A DNA stretch of 6,796 nucleotides from SIG603 sp963611165. Lineage in GTDB: Bacteria > Bacillota > Clostridia > Oscillospirales > Acutalibacteraceae. The notes beneath the pieces are model-generated. The model was not told the origin of the DNA. It worked only from the letters and a program-made list of their open reading frames with translations, and made no database searches. The translations under genes and the position numbers were made by a program. This document shows, piece by piece, positions 1 to 5,019 of the stretch (position 1 is its first letter; every line of letters starts with the position of its first letter). The stretch is from positions 1 through 6,796 of the forward strand of contig CAVDQG010000085.1 of NCBI GenBank assembly GCA_963611165.1, given 5' to 3'.

Positions 1-429
1 CGTCAGCTCTGCCGAATATTTCTTTTTACTTTCTTTTTTCAAAATATTATCTTGACTGCTCACAAGGACTTTACCGCTGTTATAGTTTGAAACCTGAATG
101 CCAAAGCACACGTTTCCGTCATCGTCCAAAAGATAACCAGTGGCTTTCTTTTCCATATAACTGCCTTTTAAAATTCTCGGCAAAATCTTAACCTCCAAGC
201 CAAGACCTTCTGCGTAATAAACGCCGACTAAATCCGAATATTGTGAACCGTTATCTTCCTTCCATGTTTTCCAGTCTTCATCAGAGTCAAGCTCTGTCGG
301 CTGAACAATCGGATAATCAAAGTAAGGTCTTTCTGCGTAAGCCTTTGTTGACGAAAAGTCCGCACACATGAACACGCACAAGGCACAAAGTACAATTATC
401 AAACTTATTGATTTCTTTGAAATACTCAT
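1..429 (-). CDS. Secreted protein of unknown function, N-terminal part (C-terminus off window)
   Basis: The frame is open from an ATG at 429-427 to the left edge, giving 143 codons with no stop. The protein begins MSISKKSISLIIVLCALCVF, a classic signal peptide: lysines at 5-6, a hydrophobic core at about 8-23, and a likely signal peptidase I site after A-Y-A at 30-32. No convincing lipobox is present, so secretion rather than lipidation is inferred. The mature part is polar and acidic, with DLVGVYYAEGLGLEVKILPR at about 66-85 and a D-D-D-G stretch near 102-105. I do not recognise a family. An AAGG lies about 9 nt before the ATG, a weak ribosome site. The gene is downstream of, and co-oriented with, the surface-protein remnant at 509-1276, with a hairpin between them, so it may be read from the same promoter. 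Sure that it is a coding region for an exported protein; function unknown. Confidence 0.8.
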   Translation of the reverse strand, partial: MSISKKSISLIIVLCALCVFMCADFSSTKAYAERPYFDYPIVQPTELDSDEDWKTWKEDNGSQYSDLVGVYYAEGLGLEVKILPRILKGSYMEKKATGYLLDDDGNVCFGIQVSNYNSGKVLVSSQDNILKKESKKKYSAELT

Positions 430-461
430 TCTTCATTACCTTAACTAAAATTGAAAGATGA

Positions 462-490
462 ACTTGCCCCATCGCAAAGAGAGGGCAAGT
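462..490 (-). terminator. Hairpin between two secreted-protein genes; weak terminator or attenuator
   Basis: Perfect 8-bp inverted repeat ACTTGCCC (462-469) / GGGCAAGT (483-490) with a 13-nt loop. It lies just after the stop at 509-511 of the minus-strand surface protein. On the minus strand the stem is followed by TTCATCTTTCAATTTT, which is T-rich but not a clean U-tract, so termination may be partial and allow read-through into the gene starting at 429. Confidence 0.45.
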
Positions 491-508
491 TTACCATGTT
501 TGTTTTTA

Positions 509-1276
509 TCAGAATATGGGTCTCCACACTCTAACGCTGCTCCAAGAGGAAGTTATCTTCTCCCCGTTACAATACTTATAGGTTCTGATACGGAAATAAT
601 ATCTTGTATTTGACTTAAGTCCCGTTACATAAGTACTGTTGTTGTAGCTGCCGCTTACCGTTATCCATTTCGAAGAATTGAAATTGCTTGATGTCGAATA
701 CTGAATCTGATAGCCGGCTGTCTGAGTTGTCTGGGTATTCCAGTAAATCTGCATTTTTCTTGAGCCTGAATAAGTATAAGCCGTACTCTTTAAGCTTGTG
801 GTCTTTGGCTTTATTAAGTATTCCTTGCTAAGTGAGCCTGAATATTTTCCTTTAAATGTAATCGTGACCGAATATCTGCCCACATTTTTGCTGTTTTTGT
901 TGCTGTAGCTTACCGTGTAATCTGTTCCGTTTTTCAGTCTGTTGCCGTTGCTGTCCTTAACAATCCAATACGGTAATTTTAAACATCCGTTGTATATAAA
1001 GTTACTCTTGTGAAGAGTTGCCGAAGATATTTTGGGCACCGTTGTTGTTTTGTAAACATATCCGCAAGAGGAGCATTTGGTTTTGACTGTTCCTGCTTTG
1101 CTGAATGTCGCCTTTGTTGTCACATAGGTTTTATAAGTGTGTTGATGCGATGCATAATGAAGCGTAGCCTTGCTCAGAGCGCTATTGCCATTTCCTGATA
1201 TGATAATATTCTTCCACTGCGTATCAGTGTACTGAGAACAATTGCTAAAATTCTTTTTCTCATGTTTTACCTCCAC
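509..1276 (-). CDS. C-terminal remnant of a BspA-like/FN3 cell-surface protein (probable pseudogene)
   Basis: The open frame of 255 codons starts at a GTG (1276) and ends WRPIF at 509. Residues about 14-42 (QYTDTQWKNI...NSALSKATLHY) match the tail motif after BspA-like leucine-rich repeats in gut Firmicutes. Residues 46-83 (HTYKTYVTTKATFSKAGTVK, then C68-x2-C71 and TTTVPKI) are the linker usually found next. Residues 84-156 (KDSNGNRLKNGTDYTVSYSN) form an Ig-like/MBG-type module. Residues about 160-250 are a fibronectin type III domain (AGYQIQYS, then TRYYFRIRTY). Such proteins are extracellular and probably bind surfaces or glycans. This frame has no signal peptide and no repeat region, and its GTG overlaps a GGAGG that instead serves an ATG at 1263 in another frame. 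I infer an internal deletion with frameshift, so the remnant is probably not exported and may not be made. If the GTG is used, the product would be cytosolic, which is odd for these domains. Confidence 0.75.
   Translation of the reverse strand: MEVKHEKKNFSNCSQYTDTQWKNIIISGNGNSALSKATLHYASHQHTYKTYVTTKATFSKAGTVKTKCSSCGYVYKTTTVPKISSATLHKSNFIYNGCLKLPYWIVKDSNGNRLKNGTDYTVSYSNKNSKNVGRYSVTITFKGKYSGSLSKEYLIKPKTTSLKSTAYTYSGSRKMQIYWNTQTTQTAGYQIQYSTSSNFNSSKWITVSGSYNNSTYVTGLKSNTRYYFRIRTYKYCNGEKITSSWSSVRVWRPIF
1174..1263 (-). pseudogene. Signal-peptide start of the deleted surface-protein gene, 29 codons then stop
   Basis: ATG at 1263-1261 is preceded by GGAGG (1270-1274) with a 6-nt spacer, the best ribosome site in this part of the window. 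It encodes MRKRILAIVLS, a typical start of a Gram-positive signal peptide, then turns into non-hydrophobic sequence (TLIRSGRILSYQEMAIAL) and stops at 1174-1176. From about 1237 downward the coding-like sequence is in another frame, the one that carries QYTDTQW of the repeat tail. The join therefore lies near 1230-1237. This reads as the true 5' end of the 509-1276 gene, fused out of frame by a deletion; it was too short to be called on its own. Confidence 0.6.
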
Positions 1277-1357
1277 TATAGATATTGTTTTTGAAGCAAA
1301 ATTCTGTATTTAGGAACAAAATCGCTTTCGCCACAAAATTTTACTTCTTGTTTGAAT

Positions 1358-1386
1358 ATATCAAATGTAACATCCACAATTTTCAA
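1358..1386 (-). promoter_or_regulatory. Putative sigma-A promoter of the surface-protein gene
   Basis: On the minus strand TTGAAA (1381-1386) and TGATAT (1358-1363) are separated by exactly 17 bp. The predicted start near 1351 leaves an untranslated leader of about 85-90 nt before the GGAGG/ATG at 1263. The intact promoter and ribosome site suggest the gene was functional until recently. Predicted by eye only. Confidence 0.5.
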
Positions 1387-1394
1387 AATCAAAC

Positions 1395-1436
1395 TGTGAC
1401 AAAATGTGTGACATACATCACGAAAGTTCTGTCACA
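1395..1436. promoter_or_regulatory. Operator cluster with TGTGA...TCAC sites between divergent promoters
   Basis: TGTGACA occurs at 1395-1401 and 1407-1413 (12 bp apart, about one helical turn) and inverted as TGTCACA at 1430-1436. Inside it TGTGA-CATACA-TCACG (1407-1422) has the TGTGA-N6-TCACA layout known for Crp/Fnr-family sites, with one mismatch in the right half. The cluster lies between the leftward promoter at 1358-1386 and the rightward one near 1465-1473; its main palindrome is centred roughly 64-66 bp upstream of either predicted start, a place from which activators often work. Binding by a Crp/Fnr-type protein or by the adjacent helix-turn-helix regulator is inference. Confidence 0.4.
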
Positions 1437-1464
1437 AATTAAGTGCACATTTTGCCTCAATCTG

Positions 1465-1473
1465 TGTTAAAAT
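1465..1473 (+). promoter_or_regulatory. Extended -10 promoter of the helix-turn-helix regulator
   Basis: TGT-TAAAAT gives a TGn extended -10 (TG at 1465-1466, hexamer 1468-1473). There is no good -35 at 17 bp (GCACAT at 1445-1450), so it may depend on an activator or on the extended -10 alone. The ribosome site AAGGAG (1501-1506) is 8 nt from the ATG at 1515. The rest of the 1277-1514 gap holds only this, the operator cluster and the leftward promoter. Confidence 0.4.
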
Positions 1474-1514
1474 ACAGTTTATCATATATCTATATTTGGT
1501 AAGGAGAAAGCTAA

Positions 1515-1940
1515 ATGGAAAAATCAAACGCGACACTCAAAAAATCAACATCAACACGCAATAGTGTGTCAAAATTCGCCGTCTACCTCAAAAAACTGAT
1601 TGATGAGAGCGGTGAGAAAATCGCGGCTATTTCAAGAAACAGCGGCGTAGAGCGCACTTCCATTCAGAAGCAGTTAAGCGGTGAACGCAAGTTAAATTAT
1701 AAATCAGTTCAAGCACTTTCCACTTATTTCAATCTGACTGTTGATCAGCGCAAAGAGTTTTTCATGCTATATGATCTTCTGATTCAAGAGGATGGCGGCG
1801 AGGCTGTTTACGAAAACCGTCAGGCGGTCTCCGAGCTTCTAAATGACCTCGCAACCGTCAAATTTTCGCCACTACCCCCCCCCGAGTGTAGAAAAACTTT
1901 ATTTTCCCAATCATTTAATCTTTGGCGAATACGCCATTAA
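1515..1940 (+). CDS. XRE-like helix-turn-helix regulator, N-terminal part up to a poly-C frameshift
   Basis: The ATG at 1515 follows AAGGAG at 8 nt. Residues about 20-78 (FAVYLKKLIDESGEKIAAIS, then RNSGVERTSIQKQLSGERKL) form a cI/XRE-like helix-turn-helix: the recognition helix is in SGVERTSIQKQLSGERK and is followed by YKSVQALSTYFNL. This is a DNA-binding regulator acting in the cytoplasm. From codon 121 the frame passes through nine C (1875-1883) and reads 21 residues (PPPECRKTLFSQSFNLWRIRH) to a stop at 1938-1940, which look like out-of-frame sequence. In the +1 frame the protein continues as PPPSVEKLYFPNHLIFGEYA for a further 340 residues or so. Eight (or eleven) C would join the two parts into one protein of about 478 residues. 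As written, only this 141-residue DNA-binding part would be made. Divergent from the surface-protein gene, so that gene is a plausible target. Confidence 0.8.
   Translation: MEKSNATLKKSTSTRNSVSKFAVYLKKLIDESGEKIAAISRNSGVERTSIQKQLSGERKLNYKSVQALSTYFNLTVDQRKEFFMLYDLLIQEDGGEAVYENRQAVSELLNDLATVKFSPLPPPECRKTLFSQSFNLWRIRH
1875..1883 (+). repeat. Poly-C tract (C9) at the frameshift point of the regulator gene
   Basis: Nine consecutive C in an otherwise AT-rich coding region, codon-aligned as CCC CCC CCC in the upstream frame. One C fewer restores the long downstream frame; one C more gives R-V-stop. Such tracts are prone to slipped-strand mispairing and also to sequencing or assembly error. Confidence 0.85.
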
Positions 1941-2972
1941 GAATGCTGTCCACAATATTTTACTGTATGAAACCTCGCATTCGGAGAAAGTGCATTTATC
2001 AATGTCTCTTCCCGAAAAATTTGATATTACTCAACAGCTCATAGAATTATGGCTTGCAAATAGAGATTTCACAGCGGACGCCTTGCTGTATTTTCGCTCG
2101 GGTATGCCGAATGATGTCAGCAATATTAAGCTTTTGAAATCCGTCATACCGCTTTGTCTTGCTTCCAGAGGAAAATATCAGACTTATTATTTTCACGAAT
2201 CGACAAAAGCGGTCAGTTTGTCACCGCTTAGCCACTACATCATCACGCCGAATTATTTGGTTCTTCTCTCAGAAGATCTGTCAGCGGCGCAGATAATTGA
2301 AGACAAAGAGTTAATTGAATTCTACGCTAAATATTTCAAAAAGCTTCTTAACTACTGCGACCCGCTTGTCAAATGCAGTTCCAATATTATCGAGGTACTG
2401 GGGGAATACATTGAGAACACAGCTCCCGACAGCTTAAATATAATGATGCCGCAGCCTTGCCCGGGTCGCTATATAACGCCTGACGTCATTCGAAAGTACA
2501 TGAATAACGACACCATGCCGTATAAAGAGATGTTTGATTTAGTTGAGCAACATTTTTCCGTGCTTCGACAAATAAGCGGCACCTATCAGACGGTTTTCAG
2601 CGAAGAGGGCTTGACGGATCTCATAGAAACCTGTTCTATGGCTGACCTTCCGCCACAATATGTTCCGCCGCTTGAAAAGAAGGACATAAAGCAGATGCTT
2701 ATTTATCTGTACAAAGAAATTGAAAAAGGCACTGTTCAGGGTATTATAGTGAAGCCGTCCGCCCTACAGCTTCCGGACTATATTTCAATATATGTCAATT
2801 CTAACGGACTGCACATTTATACTACTAACTCTTTTGTCTACGGCGCGTATTGCTGTAATCTGCATATCTGCGAAGAATCTGTCACTCGTGTNNNNNNNNN
2901 NCCACTCTTGTTTACAACAAGAAAGATACTCTCAAACTGCTTAAGCATCACATTTCAGAAATAAAAACTTGA
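1876..2972 (+). CDS. C-terminal effector region of the helix-turn-helix regulator (second frame)
   Basis: This is the downstream frame of the regulator starting at 1515. An ATG at 1843 lies in this frame, but the first dozen residues from it (MTSQPSNFRH) overlap real coding sequence of the upstream frame and there is no ribosome site, so I do not believe in a separate start. The region is soluble, has no membrane segments and is mostly helix-like (DITQQLIELWLANRDFTADA, DKELIEFYAKYFKKLLNYC, KKDIKQMLIYLYKEIEKGT). I do not recognise the domain; long C-terminal regions of unknown function after an XRE domain are common in Clostridia and may sense a ligand or bind a partner. After the N run the written frame yields unlikely sequence to 2964. 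The frame from 2904 (TLVYNKKDTLKLLKHHISEI, then KT and TGA at 2970-2972) fits much better. Joining EESV directly to TLVYNKK removes 20 nt and keeps the frame, giving about 358 residues here. Confidence 0.7.
2892..2901. other. Assembly gap (10 N) inside the regulator gene, probably not real
   Basis: The 10 bases before the gap (TCACTCGTGT) and the first 10 after it (CCACTCTTGT) match at 8 positions. This suggests two contig ends that overlap and were joined with a placeholder. Removing the gap and one copy (20 nt) puts the downstream sequence in frame. Confidence 0.7.
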
Positions 2973-2983
2973 TGAAAAAACAA

Positions 2984-3018
2984 AATCACGGTGCGGTTTT
3001 TCTGTCTGCACCGTGATT
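2984..3018. terminator. Bidirectional rho-independent terminator between regulator and dehydrogenase
   Basis: Perfect 11-bp stem AATCACGGTGC (2984-2994) / GCACCGTGATT (3008-3018) with a 13-nt loop. On the minus strand it is followed by TTGTTTTTTC, a good U-tract for the dehydrogenase transcript; on the plus strand by CTTTATATTT, serving the regulator gene that stops at 2972. The two genes converge here. Confidence 0.85.
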
Positions 3019-3049
3019 CTTTATATTTATATAATTTAATTTCCTATAG

Positions 3050-3067
3050 ACTTACTTTACATATTTA
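3050..3067. repeat. 18-bp exact repeat, copy 1 (3' end of the dehydrogenase gene)
   Basis: ACTTACTTTACATATTTA here is identical to 6213-6230. On the minus strand both copies encode the last residues K-Y-V-K, a TAA stop and the next two bases of two unrelated genes. Confidence 0.7.
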
Positions 3068-4668
3068 TGTATTGTCGCTTTGACAGCACCCTTGCCCGTT
3101 ATCATTTCACGGAACATCTTCTCGACTTTATCTCCGACACCTGCTTCATACAGATTAATGTAAAAAAGTCTTTCGTTTGAGAGTATCGGCTTCAGCTGGT
3201 CTTTGAATGTATCGGGCTTTCCAACAACGACACTTTTCAGCTGTTCAGTAAGCTCCTCGTTCATCGGATCGGGAGCAAGCTCGTAACCATTTCCCTCATC
3301 ATCGACAGCAAGCATATATCTTAACCAACCTGCTATGCCGAGAGGAATTGCCGTCAAGTCGGAAGCCGTACCGTATTTTTTCACATAAGCTTTGATTGTC
3401 TCTCCAAAACGGATACCAACCATTTGCGAAACATCAACAGCAAGTCGCATATTTGTGTCGCCGAGGTATTCATTAGGAAAACGGTCGTTAAAAAGCTCGT
3501 CCACAAAAGCATGTGGAGAGATAATCTTTGGGTCTGCGACTACGGGAAGTCCCTCATCGTACGCTATCATGCGTGCCATTTTCATCATATCGTCATTTGT
3601 GTTCAGCATGTGAGCAAAAAGCTCATATCCGAGAACCACGCCGATGGGACCCGTAGCAGAGTGAACGGGATTCAGGCAAACAGTTACCTTCATACGTTCC
3701 GACAAATTAACCGTATTTCTGTCGGTCATATAGACGCCGAAGCCATCTTCAAGCTTTGGTCTGCCGTTCGGGAAATTATCTTCAATGACGAGATACTGCG
3801 GCTTTTCCGCATTGACAAACGGTGCGATATATGTTTTCTTTTCGGTAATAACAGGCTGCATGCTTTCGATGCCAAGCTTTTCAAGGTCATCGGCGATGCT
3901 CTCACTCGGACGGGGCGTTATCTTGTCAATCATAGTCCACGGGAAAGCAACTGTATTCTCGTCACTTACATATTTGACAAATCCCTCATCAACGAAGCCG
4001 TGATTTTTCCATTCCTCCGTCATAGTAAGAACCGACTCACGAAGCTTTGCGCCGTTTTGCGAACAGTTATCCATGGACACAAGCGCAAGGGGATATTTTC
4101 CTACTCTGTATCGCTCATTAAGCATTGCGACAAGCACAGCCATAGCACCGACCGCCTTATCGGGGCCGTTTTCAATATCGGACTTGACGAACGGGAAATA
4201 GCTTCCGTCCGCCTTATGAAGTGCATAGCCCTTTTCCGTTATGGTAAAAGAAACCATTTGAAGCGATTTACTTCTAAAAATCTCTTTCAGTCTGCTCCAC
4301 TGAGACGGATTCGAGCTCTGAGCCTTGACCGCCTCCGAGAGCGCACCTATAACCTTATATTCTCTTGCTCCGTCACCGTGAAGAATGACATTAAGTCCGA
4401 GGTTATCATATGGCTTGTAGATTTTATCGACAACATCATAATCGAAGCTTTCGACACAGGTGATTCCTCTGTCAAGAGAGCCTTTCTCCAGAAGTCCGTC
4501 AGCAATTCCGCCGATAAACACACGGAAAATGTTGCCGATGCCGAAATGCACCCACACGGGCTCTTTAACCGCCTTTTCGCAAACAAATTCGACATCATAA
4601 TTCGGCAAAGTCACTCCTGCTTTCTCCCACGCCGCTCTGTCCTTTATTCCGTCTCTTGTTAATTTCAT
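3052..4668 (-). CDS. uxuB: Mannitol-dehydrogenase-family oxidoreductase, probable fructuronate reductase (mannonate dehydrogenase)
   Basis: A 538-residue cytosolic NAD(H)-dependent polyol dehydrogenase (MtlD/UxuB superfamily). The likely reaction is D-fructuronate to D-mannonate in glucuronate breakdown, by resemblance to the Firmicute UxuB-like branch. N-terminal nucleotide-binding domain: the HFGIGNIFR motif at 41-49 stands where classic members have GxGxFHR. VSMDNCSQNG (197-206) is the family DNxxxNG motif, and FPWTMIDKITPRPSE (242-256) is the FPxxMxDRITP motif. The C-terminal domain has K327-VTVCL-N333-PV-H336, matching the catalytic Lys/Asn/His of the family, though Lys to Asn is one residue longer than the KxxxxNxxH of mannitol 2-dehydrogenase as I recall it. 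It is also some 50 residues longer than the E. coli enzyme (about 486). GGAGG (4675-4679) with a 6-nt spacer fixes the start. It appears monocistronic: a terminator follows, and a ROK regulator is divergent. No uxuA or uxaC lies in the window, so the substrate could be another hexuronate or polyol. Confidence 0.82.
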   Translation of the reverse strand: MKLTRDGIKDRAAWEKAGVTLPNYDVEFVCEKAVKEPVWVHFGIGNIFRVFIGGIADGLLEKGSLDRGITCVESFDYDVVDKIYKPYDNLGLNVILHGDGAREYKVIGALSEAVKAQSSNPSQWSRLKEIFRSKSLQMVSFTITEKGYALHKADGSYFPFVKSDIENGPDKAVGAMAVLVAMLNERYRVGKYPLALVSMDNCSQNGAKLRESVLTMTEEWKNHGFVDEGFVKYVSDENTVAFPWTMIDKITPRPSESIADDLEKLGIESMQPVITEKKTYIAPFVNAEKPQYLVIEDNFPNGRPKLEDGFGVYMTDRNTVNLSERMKVTVCLNPVHSATGPIGVVLGYELFAHMLNTNDDMMKMARMIAYDEGLPVVADPKIISPHAFVDELFNDRFPNEYLGDTNMRLAVDVSQMVGIRFGETIKAYVKKYGTASDLTAIPLGIAGWLRYMLAVDDEGNGYELAPDPMNEELTEQLKSVVVGKPDTFKDQLKPILSNERLFYINLYEAGVGDKVEKMFREMITGKGAVKATIHKYVK

Positions 4669-4698
4669 ATTAATCCTCCGTTACACCTTTCTAATCAA

Positions 4699-4735
4699 CA
4701 ACTTTTAGTTGCTACTTAATCATAAGTCAAGTATA
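4699..4735 (-). promoter_or_regulatory. Promoter/operator region of the dehydrogenase gene
   Basis: Two promoter readings are possible on the minus strand: TTGACT (4725-4730) with TAAAAG (4702-4707) at 17 bp, or TATACT (4730-4735) as a -10 without a clear -35. Either is overlapped by the palindrome ACTTA-ATCA-TAAGT (4714-4727), which contains the same ACTTAATCATA as 4985-4995 near the ROK start. A second small palindrome CAACT-TTT-AGTTG lies at 4699-4711. A repressor bound at 4714-4727 would block this promoter; the divergent ROK protein is the obvious candidate. Confidence 0.45.
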
Positions 4736-4757
4736 TAACTTAGTTCTTTAAAAATCT

Positions 4758-4936
4758 ATCGGTAAAACATATAATNNNNNNNNNNNNNNNNNNNNNNNNN
4801 NNNNNNNNNNNNNNNNNNNNNNNNNNNNNNNNNNNNNNNNNNNNNNNNNNNNNNNNNNNNNNNNNNNNNNNNNNNNNNNNNNNNNNNNNNNNNNNNNNNN
4901 NNNNNNNNNNNNNNNNNNNNNNNNNATTTTACCGAT
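4758..4936. repeat. 10-bp inverted repeat flanking the assembly gap in the divergent control region
   Basis: ATCGGTAAAA (4758-4767) is mirrored by TTTTACCGAT (4927-4936), one on each side of the 150-N run. From each box, pointing outward, an ATGATTA site follows after 34 nt (left) or 38 nt (right), so both divergent promoters share one layout. The boxes may be binding sites for a second regulator or for the ROK protein, or the ends of a longer inverted repeat that broke the assembly. Confidence 0.5.
4776..4925. other. Assembly gap of 150 N between divergent genes
   Basis: Unknown sequence between the dehydrogenase and ROK promoters. The true length may differ. The whole stretch without a gene runs from 4669 to 5019; apart from the gap it holds the promoters and palindromes listed separately. 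A small gene inside the gap cannot be excluded. Confidence 0.9.
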
Positions 4937-4947
4937 TGTCCGAAAAG

Positions 4948-4993
4948 TTGCATTAAAGACATAATTATATTAAAATGATTAGGACTTAATCAT
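4948..4993 (+). promoter_or_regulatory. Promoter of the ROK gene with a 19-bp palindromic operator over its -10 and start
   Basis: TTGCAT (4948-4953) and TAAAAT (4971-4976) are 17 bp apart. The perfect palindrome ATGATTA-GGACT-TAATCAT (4975-4993) overlaps the end of the -10 and the predicted start near 4983, the usual place for an autorepressor site. It shares ACTTAATCATA with the site before the dehydrogenase gene. Confidence 0.6.
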
Positions 4994-5019
4994 ATCTTTT
5001 AGTGATAAGAGGAAATCAT

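Noticed and set aside
1010..1198. Plus-strand frame of 62 codons
   Set aside because: Antisense to the FN3/BspA-like coding region; cysteine-rich by chance, with no ribosome site.
1285..1470. Plus-strand frame of 61 codons in the divergent intergenic region
   Set aside because: It covers the promoters and operator cluster, has no ribosome site and has low-complexity F/K/N-rich content.
1843..1875. Independent start (ATG 1843) for the C-terminal part of the regulator
   Set aside because: No ribosome site, and the residues before the C-tract in this frame overlap the real upstream frame; a frameshifted single gene is simpler.
3392..4003. Shorter plus-strand frames at 3392-3613 and 3785-4003
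   Set aside because: Both lie inside the dehydrogenase gene on the opposite strand, with no ribosome site or domain.
4347..4598. Minus-strand frame of 83 codons
   Set aside because: It overlaps the dehydrogenase in another frame; composition and lack of a start signal mark it as a shadow.
3424..4662. Long plus-strand open frame of 412 codons opposite the dehydrogenase
   Set aside because: It is antisense to a gene with clear catalytic motifs and a strong ribosome site. Its translation has no recognisable domain and is a by-product of codon bias.
4756..4962. Frame running through the 150-N gap
   Set aside because: Most of it is unknown sequence; the visible ends are promoter-like AT-rich DNA.
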